From the NCBI GenBank assembly GCA_002221725.1, contig NJFT01000119.1:1-64000 (forward strand): a stretch of 64,000 nucleotides of DNA, in the 5' to 3' direction. Source of the DNA: Scedosporium boydii (Eukaryota > Ascomycota > Sordariomycetes > Microascales > Microascaceae). Below are positions 1 to 11,554 of this stretch, in pieces (within the stretch, counting starts at the first letter, position 1; every line of letters starts with the position of its first letter). Below the pieces are notes generated by a model that was given only the letters and a program-made list of their open reading frames with translations, was not told the DNA's origin and ran no database searches. Both the position numbers and the translations under genes were made by a program.

Positions 1-194
1 GATAAAAGGGTTTCCTGGGTAGGACTGAGTCTCTGTAGGCTGGAAAAGGCCTCCTTTCTTGCCTGTGTGCCACCTAGCCGGTCTCTGATAGTTGTTCTTG
101 GAATTCCCCATTCCTTGGCTGCCTTGCGGATGGAGAGACCACTTGCGATCGCATCAAGGGCATCTTGAAGGTCTTCTTCAGTGTATTTCTTCAT
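1..194 (-). CDS. Pogo/Fot1-like transposase, N-terminal 64 residues (runs off left edge)
   Basis: Starting at ATG 194-192, the frame encodes a helix-turn-helix of the psq type: KYTEEDLQDALDAI, then SIRKAAKEWGIPRTTIRDRL, the typical start of fungal pogo-superfamily DDE transposases. The frame stays open to the window edge, so whether the DDE catalytic domain is intact cannot be seen. The role is cut-and-paste transposition through binding of the terminal inverted repeats. No introns or stops are visible in this part. Confidence 0.8.
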   Translation of the reverse strand, partial: MKKYTEEDLQDALDAIASGLSIRKAAKEWGIPRTTIRDRLGGTQARKEAFSSLQRLSPTQETLL

Positions 195-345
195 TTTTAG
201 TTGGGAAAGGTGTCTGCGAAATATGAAGAAGAATAGATGTGAAATGGGGAAGAAATGTAAAGTTGAAGTTGGATGGGATGAAATGGCGGTGTGGTTTTTT
301 GGGGGGGCGGAATGGGGGGGCGGGCGGAAAGTGGGGTCGTCAACT
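1..345 (-). mobile_element. End of a pogo/Fot1-type DNA transposon (cut by window edge)
   Basis: Read on the minus strand, the element begins at 345 with AGTTGACGACCCC, the style of terminal inverted repeat seen in fungal Fot1/pogo transposons, directly after a TA dinucleotide (346-347), the target these elements use. A transposase start codon follows about 150 nt inside. The leader between them is C-rich (long C runs on the minus strand, 300-330). Only one end is visible, so the inverted repeat and the TA duplication cannot be confirmed within the window. The insertion lies inside an MFS transporter gene. Confidence 0.75.
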
Positions 346-1719
346 TATAGAATTGAAAAGGCTGCCGGCGGTGCGCTGAGGCAGAATGCCATGACTAGGG
401 AGAAGCCGAAGCTGCTGCGGAGGATGACTGGTAAGAAAAAGAGGAAGCTGTACAAGCTGCACGACCCGCCGATATATAGGAAGCCGCTGTGTTCAATTGT
501 CATCAAGTCAGTCACCGTCCTCGAAATGATACCCAGTCCTGTTCCAGAAATGGAGAGAAAAAGAGAGGGAGAAAAAGAACTTACACAGTCCACGTATGCC
601 ATGTCAAAAAAACATCCTTGACGACCTTCCAGGTAACCTTGCCAGACTCGGAATCACCGCGCTCTGCAACAAGTCTGGATTTCAGTGCCTGTTTCTCATC
701 CGTGGTGAGGAATTTGTTGCCCTTCGACTCAGGAAAATCGGGCAGGATGAGGAAGCTGGCGACGGCGATGCCGGTGGTGATGGCGCCTTGGACGATAAAA
801 ATCCATCGCCAGCCGGTGCGCTCTGGTTCATCGGCAATCTGGGTGAGGCCGTATGAGAGGATGTTTGCAAATGAGGACAGGAATGTCGAAGCAGAAAAGA
901 AGATGGCGATGCTAGGATGTTTCAGTTTCCCGGTTCTTTCATAGTTTTGAGGAGAATTCTTTACCGTTTCTGGACTTCGTATCGAGGATACCAAGCAGCA
1001 ATGAGATACAAGCATCCTGGGAATAAACCCTTCACATATCCCACATTAGCCTTTTCGCCCTGGCGAGATTCCTCAGCAAAAGAAAAAAAGAAAAAAACTC
1101 ACAGCTTCAAAGCATCCCAACAAGATACGAAGGGCAAGCAACGTCGCGTAGTTCTTCGCGAAGCCAATGGACAGAGTTATCACCCCGAAGAGTAAAGCTA
1201 AGATACTCAACCATAGCGGAGCACCAAGTTTCTTGAGCACAATGTTACTCGGCAGTTCGAAGAAAACGTAGCCGACGTAAAATACGCTCACTTCACGCAG
1301 CCATTAGCTCGAGTACTAGAGAGGGCCGTGAAATTTCCTTCCTAGACCCTTTCTACTACTCACAGACAACAGAGTATCGATCGCCTAGGTTCAGGCCGAG
1401 AGCGCCGTCTATGCCCGAAATTCTGGCGCCGGCCAAGTTGGTGCGGTCAATCAGAGAAAGAGCATACAACAGAACCACCAGCGGGAGCAGGCGCCGATCG
1501 ATCTTGCGTCTGGCAACAATGTAAGCGACTTATCTTCTCTGATTTTTGGAATCGGGGTGATGGCAGTGTTAGTTGTGCTTTGGTGACATACGAAATGCGG
1601 CGGTGAACAGCCAGCTGGGAAGGATCTGGCTCTTGAGCTAACGATGTGGCTTCTTTAGCAAAAATAGAGCCATGCCCCTCGACAAACTCGACCTGCTGAT
1701 CTTTATTATCTTCCATCAT
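345..1719 (-). pseudogene. MFS transporter (Dal5/allantoate-permease-like), truncated by transposon
   Basis: Six exons join in frame: 1719-1592, 1509-1364, 1290-1103, 1029-965, 911-585 and 486-345, giving 331 residues. Landmarks are KIDRRLLPLVVLLYALSLID (first membrane helix), the GYVFFELPSN loop, GCFEA followed by GLFPGCLYLIAAWYP, and LPDFPES in the central loop, all typical of anion:cation symporters of the allantoate/nicotinate permease group, which are usually about 500 residues. The protein ends after PPAAFSIL, where TAA is formed by the TA target site plus the first base of the pogo-like element. The last four or so membrane helices are missing. A remnant may continue beyond the element, outside the window. 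Confidence 0.8.
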
Positions 1720-1854
1720 GGTTTACGTTCGTTGAAAGTAAATTCCAAGGAGAACGATTCAAAGACTTTGGGGATGTGGAACAAGGCGTCGTTTGCTTCT
1801 CTCTTACCCTGAACCTACACAATATCTTCTACAACGTCTGGCGACCTGGAAGAT

Positions 1855-1871
1855 TTAACTATAATATATAG
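1855..1871 (-). promoter_or_regulatory. TATA-like element upstream of the truncated MFS gene
   Basis: An A/T run with TATATTATA on the minus strand lies about 140 nt before the transporter start codon. Position and composition fit a core promoter. Nothing else proves it. Confidence 0.3.
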
Positions 1872-2860
1872 GACTGTGCGAGCGCCCCACCACGGTGATT
1901 GTTGCTCCCCGTGGCGACGGACTAGCCAATTAGATCGATGCCAATCCATCAGAATCCGGGTAATGATGGGGTGGTCCCCCAGGGTAGTGTAAGATTAGCG
2001 CCATTCGTGATGCTGGGAATCCTGGGGTGCATGAGATTTTGGGGATCGTGCCCTTCCCCACACTCTTTCGGTAATTCCTGCCTGTGCTATTAGTTGATCC
2101 AATGTGACGGATCCGGAAGTTAATCTAACAAGTGGGCCGCTCTTATTTGAATATGCTAATGAGAGCTAAAACGGCTCATTCCCTGTCCAAGTTTGCTTTG
2201 CTCTCTTCTTCGCAGGGGTTTCACTTGGGCCATCGAGTGTTGGGTTCCTTCGTTGTTCCATTGATCCAATGGCTGGTGTTGCAACTTGTAACGTATTTGC
2301 GCTCCATTCTTGTCGTGCCTGGTTCGGCCGTCCCCTCCCCTTTAACGGACTGGGACGAAGAAAAGCGATACAGAAAGCAGGAGGCTCAAACAAGCGCTGC
2401 GTACTCCTGTTCTTGTTACAAGCCACACCATTCTCCCTTGAAAAGCTGGATCGTCGGAGATGGGTGGTGCAAATGAAGATAATGTGCCAGGAATTCCTAG
2501 ATGGACGTAACTTCTAATGATACACAATTCGAGATTTTGATCTGATTTTTTATGAAAGCACTGGATAGCTCCTCTTCAAAGTCAGCCACAACGGGCACAT
2601 CTGTCCTCCGGAACATGGACGGTGCGCCATGTGGAGACTGCGGGATGCCAATGAGACTGATGTTGAAAAGCAACCCTCGTCTGGGGAATTCCTCGTCGGT
2701 TCGTAATGAATGGGGACCAAAATAGGCATGGGCGAACTAAGGGGACATAGATTTACCTCTAGTATGGAGTGGAGGCGGCCCGGCAATTTTACTCCACGTA
2801 GCAAGACAGTATTACCGAGGTGGGGGGGCGCCAAGATGGAAGTTAGCAAAGTCCTAGGGT

Positions 2861-2870
2861 GTATATAATA
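2861..2870 (+). promoter_or_regulatory. TATA-like element upstream of the dioxygenase gene
   Basis: GTATATAATA lies about 145 nt before the ATG at 3015, the best core-promoter candidate in this spacer. Confidence 0.35.
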
Positions 2871-3014
2871 CTAACATGTGGATGGGTTGGAATTGGGTAC
2901 TATGACTACCTTATATGCCTGACGGACCATTCATAACTTCTAATTCTGAGTGAAATAAAACAAAAGAAAGAAAAGAAAACTCTTGCAGCCTTCTTAACCG
3001 AGGGTTAATACACA

Positions 3015-4086
3015 ATGGACGTTTCAGGGAAAGTCAACCTTGGCCGCATCTCGTATGTGATTTACGAGCACCCAGATGTCTCTAAATTCCTCGAGTTCTC
3101 CAAGGACTTCGGCTTCGAGCCCGCGGGAAAGTCCGACGACGACGCAACCCTCTTCTTCCAAGGTTACGGTCCCGACCCTTTCGTCTATGTCGCTCGGCAA
3201 GCACTAGAAGGACGCGGCAAGAGGTTCTGCGGTGCCGGGTTCACGGCACGAACGGAAGAGGATTTCGAGCGGGCGTGCAAGTTGGAGGGGGCGCAACTCC
3301 AGGATGTGCAGCAACGGCCCGGTGGGGGGAAGATGGTCAGCATACCAGACGTGAACGGGTACGAAGTTCAAGTCGTGTACGGCCAGACGGACAGGGTGGT
3401 GCCAAAAAAGGGGCTGTCAAATGTCTTCGATGGCCGGCCGAATGTGAACGGTGCTATCACAAAGGTCCGAAAGGGTAAGTGCGAACTTCCAATCTCTCAA
3501 AATTTCATGTTTTGGAAAATCCAGTCCTTAATACGAACCGGCATTGACCGTTCCTTTGAAAGGTATTTTCAACCGCATGGGAAGTGGCCCGGCCAAGATC
3601 CACAAACTCGGCCACTTCGGTTACATGACCGACAACTATAGTGAGACGTGTGCCTGGTACGCTCGTAATTTCAACCTCAAGCCGACCGACATTGTACACA
3701 AGCGCGATGAGCCCTCCACGGAGCTCATGTCCTTTTTCCACCTTGACCTCGGCCAGGAGTACTCGGACCACCACTGCCTGCTGGTAGCGGCGCAGCAGGG
3801 CTCTGGAAAGGGGACAACCGTTCACCACTCATCGTTCGAGGTGGAAGACATCGACACGCAGATGATGGGACACCAGTGGCTTAAAGAGAAAGGCTATAGG
3901 GCAATGTGGGGTGTGGGTAGGCACATAATGGGGTCCCAGGTCTTTGACTATTGGTATGATCCGACGGGGTTTGTGATCGAGCACTACGCCGACGGTGATC
4001 TGGTCAATGAAGACACACCAACGGTGAGGTCTACTGGAACCGCAGCTGCTATCTGGGGCCCTCCGCTCCCTACTACATGGCACTGA
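3015..4086 (+). CDS. Extradiol ring-cleavage dioxygenase (VOC superfamily)
   Basis: Two exons, 3015-3474 and 3563-4086 (intron GTAAGT...AAAG), encode 327 residues, the usual length of two-domain type I extradiol dioxygenases of the catechol 2,3-dioxygenase / dihydroxybiphenyl dioxygenase group. The C-terminal domain has the metal triad candidates: H171 in LGHFGY, H241/H242 in VHHSSFEV and E293 in FVIEHYADGD. The N-terminal VOC domain (about residues 8-140) lacks them, as expected. It probably opens a catechol-type ring next to the hydroxyls using Fe(II) and O2. It neighbours alcohol and aldehyde dehydrogenases and flavin hydroxylases, which fits meta cleavage of a catechol. The true substrate is unknown, and a VOC enzyme of another kind is possible. 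Confidence 0.82.
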
Positions 4087-4856
4087 AGTTGTATCAGGAA
4101 GACATACTCTCGCGGATCGATTTTATACATAAGAAAAAGTAACTAGTATTTCAATAAAAGACTACATAGGACAAACATGATAGCAGTGAAATATAGCGCG
4201 AGACAGCGTCATTGTACACTAGGTAGTTGCCTGTTCATCTACATGGAGGTATGAGTGACGTTGCGATCCTGAGACGACCATCTTGTCGGCATGCCACCTT
4301 TGAACCGTAAGCCACAGCGAGCTCGCGGCCCATTGAGCAGATCCAGACCACAGTTGTTTGATCGATCTCATATTTTGCGTGTCGCTATGCGTCCCCTGTC
4401 CTCTGCATACTTCTCGTCATTTTCTCCACACACACAACAATGGGGCCAAATGCCTAGGGAGAGTTGAGTTCGAGGTGCAAGTCCACCAGCGGTGCCGCTA
4501 AGCGTGTGATCGCCAATACTAGATGCCACATACATTTCATTTTTAACTAGAAGAGGGAGAGTCATTCATTTATTTATGTCAAAGAACGCATCAGGCGAAA
4601 GTGCCCTCGTGCACTTGGTGGAAACAGTGGCGGTATCTGGTTATCTCGTGTTATTGGTTCCAAGACCGTGACCAGTGTCGGTGAACGGCGATCAAATCTC
4701 ATGTGCCTTGTTCGCAGAAGCCAAGTTGCTATGTATTCGGCTATAATAATAGCATTGCACAATTTTCAACTAACTTACCAAGCCAAGACGGGCTTTATGA
4801 CCTAGTCAGGGTGTCAGTTGGTAACATCAAATTCGAGTGGAAGTGAGCGAACTGAG
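4087..4856. other. Convergent intergenic region
   Basis: It holds the 3' ends of the convergent dioxygenase and alcohol dehydrogenase genes. No gene, repeat or RNA is recognisable. AATAAA at 4153-4158 could serve polyadenylation of the dioxygenase transcript. Confidence 0.4.
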
Positions 4857-6106
4857 CTATAGTACCTTGCCAGATTTCATATCCTCAACCGCTTCTTCAA
4901 GCTTGCTTACGGGGTATGTCTTGCATAAGCCATCAATTGGGAAGGACCCGGATCGAAAGAGTTCAATAAGATGAGGAATAAACTTTAGAAAAATAAGTGA
5001 ATGTCCGATAACGATGCGACAACAGTAAAGGATATTACCTTCTGAGGGTCACAATACCCTCCGGTGACCCCAATTACCGTCTTGCAACTAGTCAACATGT
5101 CCAGAGCTTCGATTCTTAGCTGTTCCTGAGGACGAGGGGTTCCGACAATAGCAAGAGTTCCTCCGTGGCCCAAGACTCTTACTCCTTGGTCGATCATGCT
5201 GGTCAAGCCGGTGGTGTCTACAATGTAGTCTGCTCCATCAGGGAGCGCTTCGCGGATGGCTTCTTCGGCTGATTTGTGCTCTCTCCCGTCGATGGTTTTG
5301 GTCGCTCCCAGCGAAGCTGCAGTTTGCAGCCTAGACTCGACGATGTCAATTGCGAGGATCTCCTTGACCCTCTCGGCCTTGGCTGCCATTAGAACTGACA
5401 ACCCCACAGCGCCGAGACCAAAAATAGCTAAACTGCTAGCAGGCTTGGGTTTGAGAACATTCAGCACGGTCGCGGCTCCGGTCATGAAGCCACAGCCCAG
5501 GGGAGCCAGGAAGGCCAATTCTTCCACCGAGCCAGAGTACTTAATCACCGACCTAGCATCCACAATGGCCAGCTTGCTAAACGAGGATTGGCCGAAGAAT
5601 GTGCCGCGGACGTGACTGCCGTCGGGTAGATACACAGCGGAGTTGTCTCCTTCGCTTCCTCGAGTGCCGACAAAGTTGACCGTAGCAATGCTGCTGCAGG
5701 CACCCTTGCGCCCTTCTTTGCAAGCGGAGCAGTTCAGGCAAGAGCAGTAGCTGAGAAGGACTCGGTCACCGACGTCTATGTCTAATCCCTCCAACCCTTT
5801 GCCCAGCCTGCGGACCACTCCAGCACCTTCATGTCCTAAGACGGCGGGGTACGATCCCAGCGGCATATGTCCCGCCTGTACAACTAGGTCCTAAGAAGTC
5901 GCGTAAGCCTTTGGCTAAGCAAGGTTTTGTCTTTGCTTCAGCTGCTTTTCTCTTACCGTGTGACATATGCCAGTGTATTTGATCTCAACGAGAAGCTCGT
6001 TCGGTCGAACCTCGTCCAGAACAACATCTTGTAATACAAACGGGGCTCCGGGTTTCTCCACGACGAGAGCCTTTGTTGGGATGTTCCTTGCGGGAAGAGA
6101 GTCCAT
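4857..6106 (-). CDS. Zinc-dependent alcohol dehydrogenase (aryl-alcohol type, MDR family)
   Basis: Three exons, 6106-5957, 5890-5039 and 4982-4857, encode 375 residues. Catalytic-zinc ligands are C48 in GICHTD and H70/E71 in LGHEGAG. A structural-zinc lobe follows (four cysteines in CSCLNCSACKEGRKGAC). The Rossmann motif is GLGAVG, and GGYCDP lies near the end. The whole resembles aryl-alcohol / NAD-dependent dehydrogenases of the medium-chain family. It is expected to interconvert an alcohol and an aldehyde with NAD(P) in the cytosol. It is divergent from the aldehyde dehydrogenase, so the pair likely makes an aromatic acid from an alcohol. The exact substrate cannot be read from sequence. 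Confidence 0.88.
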
Positions 6107-7103
6107 AATGTACGTCGAAATTCAATAGAAAAGAATGTTCAGCGGCCGTGTAGATTTTGCTCTGTGTAGTCTCTGGTCTGAAGCCTTCGATGGGCGATCT
6201 CGAACCACCGGTTAGCCATCATGAAGACTTCTTAACTACAGTAATTTTCAGCACAAAGTTTGTAGTTGCTCATATCGGTGGTAGTGGGTTGGGTTCGGCA
6301 TGCCCCAAGTTCGAGGCTCCGTCTCTAAAATGCCGGAGGGGGAGTTCGGGTTGGACGGCCGGCCGACGAGGGGCTGAGTGGAGTAACAACATTTACTTTG
6401 ACAGCTAGCATTATCCCCCTGCAGTAGGAGAGGGAGTCCTCCCAGTCCCTCCAAAGCCCCATGCGGATAGATGCGAATGCGGTGGGGAATGAGTTTGTGA
6501 GCGTGCGGCCTCCGGAGGTTTCGCATGTATGAATGTGATATGCCGGAGCCTTTGTGTTCCTGGGCCCCTCTTCACGGTTCACGCTCCTTGCAACATCTTT
6601 ACCTAGCTCTGGTGTCATATTTAATATCCGGAAGATGTTATGTCTGTGTCGATGAGAAAAAGCTTGTTCAGATTCAACATTCTCTAGCGAAGTAGACTCA
6701 TGTCGCCTATATGGGAAGGTTTAACAGGTCACTTTACGAGCTTCTCGTAGTGTTCCTTTCCATGGTGGGCCGGCTGACACGGCTCCTACGTCGTGACTGA
6801 GCTAAGGGGCCGACATAATTACTTGTAAATGGCCGGTACTATCATAATGAATCGGGGCGAGCTCCAGTCCTCCACCCCGGCAATTTCCTTCTGCCATTTT
6901 GTGGCGGTGCATTTGTCAAGCTCAGCATCGCTCGATATTTGAATGCTTTTTTCCGCCCTTCCAAATAGTCCGAAAGAAAGCAATCCTGTTCGCCTGCTAT
7001 TTCCAAGTCACTACGTGAAGGTACGAAAACACACTTCCCATCAACGCGAACTACTCAACCTTGATATACGAACCTACCAGTACATTGACAATACTCGCAT
7101 CCC
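6107..7103. other. Divergent promoter region, alcohol / aldehyde dehydrogenase
   Basis: It lies between two start codons and should contain both promoters. It has a perfect 10-bp palindrome CCTCCGGAGG (6509-6518) and a second TCCGGA (6627-6632), which could be sites for a Zn2Cys6 regulator. No gene is seen. Confidence 0.45.
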
Positions 7104-8977
7104 ATGGCGGCTAGCACAATATCTTTCGACAGATTTTACAATGTGAGTCACAGAAAAAATCATGTGAACTAAGAGACTTTGGATCTAAAGAAAAGGTCGG
7201 ACAGATTGTCGACAATGCGCCGCGGGGGGGGGACACGACTTATCATGGAATCGATCCAAGCACTGGAACGCCGCTCTGGGATGTTCCAGTAGCCGGAGAG
7301 AACGACCTTGATGACGCCGTGGCTGCAGCCAATGGGGCCTTTAAAAAGTGGTCAAGCCTGCCGCAGCAAGAGAGATCCAGGCTTATGAAGGATCTCGCCG
7401 CTTGCCTAGAGAAGCACAAAGACACGCTCACCGACGTGCTCCACAAAGAGAGCGGCAAACCGGTATAATTAGCCCACTCTGCCTGCATTACCGTCGTCAT
7501 TTTTTTTTTTTTTTTGTTCGCCTACTCTGACCGCCTATGTGACAGAGGCTGTTCGCGGAGTCGGAAATCATGATGGGTATCAACACCATGAGACTGCATG
7601 GTGAGTTTTCTTCTTGTTCTTCTTCTTCTTCTTTTTCTTGCGCATACATTTAATATATTGGGGGGTTCTTGGCATCTGACTCTGCTGCAGCCGAGTGGTC
7701 GGTTCCGGATCAGCTACTGAAGGATACCGAGGATGTAAAGATTGTCGTCCAGCACGTCCCTGTTGGAGTGGTTGCAGGCATTACCCCTTGGAATTATCCT
7801 TTCCAGCTAGCCATTCTCAAGATTGCCCCGGCGCTGGCGACGGGCTGCACAATTATCCTCAAGCCCTCGTACGTTGCGTCACTAAAACACACAATAATTT
7901 GTGTGATTGCATGTATAGATGATACTGACGTAGATCCTTGCAGTCCGTTCACACCATACACGGCTCTTAAGATAGGCGAAATGGCAGCCGGGATCCTCCC
8001 ACCCGGCGTAGTACAGGTCCTCGGGGGAGACGACAATCTTGGCCCTTGGATAACGAGCCACCCCGGCATCGCCAAGATTTCATTCACCGGCTCCATTGCC
8101 ACTGGAAAGAAGGTCATGGCAGCGGCAGCTGGGACATTGAAAAGAGTCAATTTGGAATTGTAGGTGCATTCCCGAAGTTGAGGAATTAGGGATTGACTGA
8201 ATTTCTGCAAAAGGCTAACGTAGCATCTATCAACTTAGAGGCGGCAACGACGCAGCAGTAGTCACGGAGGACGTCGATATCCTCGAGGCAGCGCAACTGG
8301 TAGCCACAGCAACTTTTGCTCATTCGGGTCAGATCTGCATGGCCACAAAACGCATTTACGTCCACGAGTCTATATATGACGAGTTCCTGGCTCATCTCGT
8401 GTCAGTTGTGAAGAGCTACAGGCTGGGTGAGGGCTTCTGCAGCCCCATTCAGAACAAGATGCAGTACGAGAAGGTCAAGGCGATCTACAACGATTGTGAA
8501 GAACATGGGTACGCCTTCGCCCTTGGCGGCGGCAAGACATTCCCGCATGAGAACCCGCTCGGGTATTTCATATCTCCGGCCATCGTAACCAACCCGCCGG
8601 AGAAGTCGCGTATTGTGCAGGAAGAGCCATTCGGGCCCATTGTTCCCGTACTAACGTGGCGCGAGGACGAGGAGGTCGTCAGGCGCGTAAACGATACTCA
8701 CACGGGCCTTGGGGCCACGGTCTACTGCCAAGACGAGAATCGTGCATGGAAGCTTTCCGGGGGCATCGAGGCAGGAAGCGTATGGGTGAATGGGGGGCTG
8801 AAGTTGGATCCTGTGGCGCTGTTTGGTGCCCACAAGCAGAGTGGGATTGGGGGCGAGTTGGGACCTCTCGGGCTCAAATACTACACGAACACACGAACCG
8901 TTACGTATTGGAAGACCTCATCGAAGGGATTGCAGGCTAATAACGACAACACCAACAAGGGGGGGTTATTTACTTGA
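7104..8977 (+). CDS. NAD(P)-dependent aldehyde dehydrogenase (salicylaldehyde-dehydrogenase-like)
   Basis: Six exons, 7104-7142, 7196-7462, 7546-7600, 7691-7868, 7944-8159 and 8239-8977, join to 497 residues, the normal size of the ALDH family. Motifs in order: [13 protein letters not shown] (cofactor entry), FTGSIATGK (coenzyme loop), VNLELGG with general base E251, FAHSGQIC with catalytic C285, and [10 protein letters not shown] near the C terminus. It oxidises an aldehyde to an acid. The small first exon (13 codons) is supported by exact phase. Introns at 7463-7545 and 7601-7690 carry a poly-T run and a TTC-rich run. Shared spacer with the alcohol dehydrogenase suggests co-regulation. It could also oxidise the semialdehyde made by ring cleavage. 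Confidence 0.88.
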
Positions 8978-9289
8978 GTAAAGATGGGTGAAGTAAAAGT
9001 GCGACTTCGTTTCAATGTTATGCCGTGGAAGTGCAGTTTCCGGGTTGTCGTGACGTGAAAGATGTTAAAACATAAGCCACGAGAATCTTAGGACGTAAAT
9101 CAGAAGAAGAGGAGATAAAATCAAAGTACATATTGATTAACTTTACAATGTGGAATAGGTATATGATGAACCTCTTAGCGAACGAGATAGCTGGCTGTTA
9201 GTTTGACACCTAACCAGTGAATGGGTAAACAGCTTTTTTCTCCCGTAAATTGATTTCCCAAGCTTGATAGACGTAATACTTTCCATTCT
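8978..9289. other. Short convergent spacer
   Basis: It lies between the 3' ends of the aldehyde dehydrogenase and a regulator gene. I see nothing in it beyond likely 3' untranslated sequence. Confidence 0.4.
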
Positions 9290-11163
9290 CTAACTGGACA
9301 TAAGCCTTTGCAAAGTCGTTGCCATCTTCCTACAGCATGGCCAAGGCATGGCCTCGAGCTCCAGCTTAAACGCCAGCAATACCCTTATACTCCCGTGCCT
9401 ATCCCTATCCCTGTCCTGGGCTCTTGGGCCGAGGCTAATCTTCGCCCAGATCACTAGAGCGGCGTGGAAAACGACGATCGGCATCCAGGCCGCACACAGG
9501 GCTTGGTCGGATTTTGGACATTTTGCCGCGACATCAAGCAAGGCCCAGGAGCGATCAAGAGCTCGATCTGATATACTGATCTCATTTTGTGCAAGTTCAT
9601 GTGCGGCATGAGTTTGACTTGGAGTCGAATTCGAAAATTCATATTGAGCTAGCTGTGAGAGACTCGAAAGCGCCGGGCAAGAGAGATATAGCTCACAATA
9701 ATGGAAGAGTGTGAGCACTTCAGGCCCCACGCTGGTCCTGAAATTGTCTTGCCACCGTTCTAGGGCCTTCGATAGCCGGCTTTGCATGCGCTCGAGCTCA
9801 TCGTGAGCAGAAAATGGAACAAATGGATCGTGGTCATATGCGGTCGAATGAGTCGGGCTAACGATGTTCGCGGCGCTGCCGAGAGATCGGCGTATGGTTA
9901 TGGAGTCAGACAGGACGGCAAGAAGTAAGATTACTGCTGACTCCCTGGAACCGCTAATTGTGGCGGAAAGGAGAGACGGACTATCTGTGCCGGATTCCCG
10001 CAGGAGATGTCGATACACATCCGGAAACGAAAGCGTTGATGAAGGCATTGTCGTCAGGACTTCATCGGATGAAAAGCTAAGAGAATGGTTTGAATGAAGA
10101 GCATGAAGAACATCCCATAGCCAAAGTGACCAAAGCATCGCACTTGTGTATCGAGGAAGTAACTTAGTGTCACATCCCCACGGAAATACCTCAGGCCTCA
10201 GTCCACGTAAACGCACCTATACGAAGACACCCGCTGGCGAAGGCTAGACTCTAGCTGGCACGGTTGATGCAGCCACATGCGGCGGGCCACCTGAAAATCA
10301 AAACAGTGAGTTGTCTCATCCGGCATATGCCTCGAACTTGGTTGTTTACCGTTAACGAGGAAGAGAGAATAAGCGTGGCTCTTCTCTGGAGACATTCAGT
10401 GCCGGCTAGCACACCGTAGGGTACGAGCAGAACAGCCTTTGAAAAAAAAAAAAATAACGCACATGAGCAATGTACAGGACGAGAAATTCGGGATGAAGAG
10501 ACGTACCGCTAAAAGCATTTCAACCGAGCGAGCTAATCCATTATCCACTTCCACCATGACTGGCCATATTCTTGAGCCGGCGGAAAAGAGGTTCTGAGCT
10601 TCTTCAAGGTCACCGCGACTGCAAGCCGAGGCCAGACAAGCAATACCAAAGCGCAAGGGAGGGAGAATGGGCTCGCGAGTCAGGACAGGTAGAGGGAAAT
10701 GGCCAAAGAAGACATGATTCAAACACCCGTGAGAGAAGATCTGGGATAAATGGGCCATCCGGTCATCGCAAGGCAAGCTCGGGAAGCGAGATAAAAGAGC
10801 CAGGGGGTAGGTGTACTTTTTCGCGACAGGTTCCTGTAGTTATTTCTTAGATCCTAGTCTTATAGATCAGGTTAAGGTTGTTTTTTGGACGTCAGTATTT
10901 ACTCTAGTTTTAAAGTCCATGTGAAATAGCTTTTCAGTTCCCACAGCGTCGCCACTAGAGGTTAGGGCTCGTTTGAAATCGGAAAGAAGTGCCGGCTCAG
11001 GACGCTCGCTGGCCGACGCGACATCTTGTTGAGAAGGCTCGCGCTCTCCTGGCCAGCTCGAGCTCGGTGAGGCGGTCGTCATGCTTGGAGAGGATTGCCG
11101 GTTTGGGGAGCTGCGAGTTGAGGCTGATATGCACAGGTGGTCGTTGCTGTTGCCTGAACGCAT
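9290..11163 (-). CDS. Fungal_trans-domain regulator without a visible DNA-binding domain
   Basis: Five exons, 11163-10903, 10833-10507, 10436-10350, 10290-10231 and 10162-9290, give 535 residues in one frame. The middle follows the fungal-specific transcription-factor fold: MAHLSQIFS..., PPLRFGIACLASACS, RSVEMLLA with LLVPYGVLAG, LTVARRMWLHQP, and MLWSLWLWDVLHAL. The C terminus ends MPWPCCRKMATTLQRL. The first 90 residues are Ser/Pro-rich and have no cysteine cluster or zinc finger, and an in-frame TGA lies upstream of the ATG. The next gene, divergent across 391 bp, is a full regulator with both finger types. This one may act as a partner, inhibitor or co-regulator, or may have lost an N-terminal exon. 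Exons 3-5 are the least certain splices. Confidence 0.7.
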
Positions 11164-11554
11164 CTGACGCTGGAATCCGAACTGATCTCTCAGTCAGGCT
11201 TCGTAAGCAGCAGTAAGCAGCAGCTGGACTTGGAATAGCTCATGATAACTTGGAACATATCGCCCCAAGCAAAACCGGTTTGCTGACTCATAATGCCCGG
11301 GGTGGGGGTGGGGGCCAAAAGGCGGGGAGGGCGCGGCGCACCAGACTAGACTCTGGAGCAGTTCCACGGAAGTTTTCGTCTTTTTATCCCAATTACAGTC
11401 TTCCCCAGATTAACCCCAGGTTTTCCCCAGATTTTTTATGAGGGAAATTTCCGAGTCCCGCACGGGACAGAGTCGGCATACAATACGATCTGCAGAATCT
11501 CCAGATGCATCTGTGGGGCTAATCTGAAACGAAGTCCCTGAACCTCTGCTGGTT
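11164..11554. promoter_or_regulatory. Bidirectional promoter between two regulator genes
   Basis: A 391-bp spacer separates two start codons. It holds G-rich stretches (11299-11316), a directly repeated GTAAGCAGCA (11204-11220), three evenly spaced CCCCAG boxes (listed separately) and a GTGGGG (11514-11519). Several match the published CreA consensus SYGGRG on one strand or the other, which would fit carbon catabolite repression of a catabolic cluster. This is inference. Confidence 0.45.
11403..11430 (-). promoter_or_regulatory. Three phased CTGGGG boxes (CreA-type candidates)
   Basis: CCCCAG occurs at 11403, 11414 and 11425, exactly 11 bp apart. On the minus strand each is CTGGGG, which fits the CreA/Mig1 consensus SYGGRG. 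They lie 125-150 bp before the start of the C2H2-Zn2Cys6 regulator, on the same helical face. Function is inferred from consensus only. Confidence 0.45.

Larger units (their letters stand above)
1720..3014. other. Divergent intergenic region, MFS transporter / ring-cleavage dioxygenase
   Basis: It separates two divergent genes and should hold both promoters. Besides the two TATA-like runs it contains two TCCGGA palindromes (2112-2117, 2607-2612). Short open frames here lack family motifs and splice logic, and I see no gene. Confidence 0.5.

Noticed and set aside
2132..2517. Overlapping open frames of 60-114 codons in the first spacer.
   Set aside because: They overlap on both strands, have no motif, and lie in a likely promoter region.
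10163..10230. Apparent frameshift in the finger-less regulator.
   Set aside because: A 68-nt GTGTCT...CTAAG intron keeps phase and yields LLPRYTSAMLWSLWLWD, which fits the domain.
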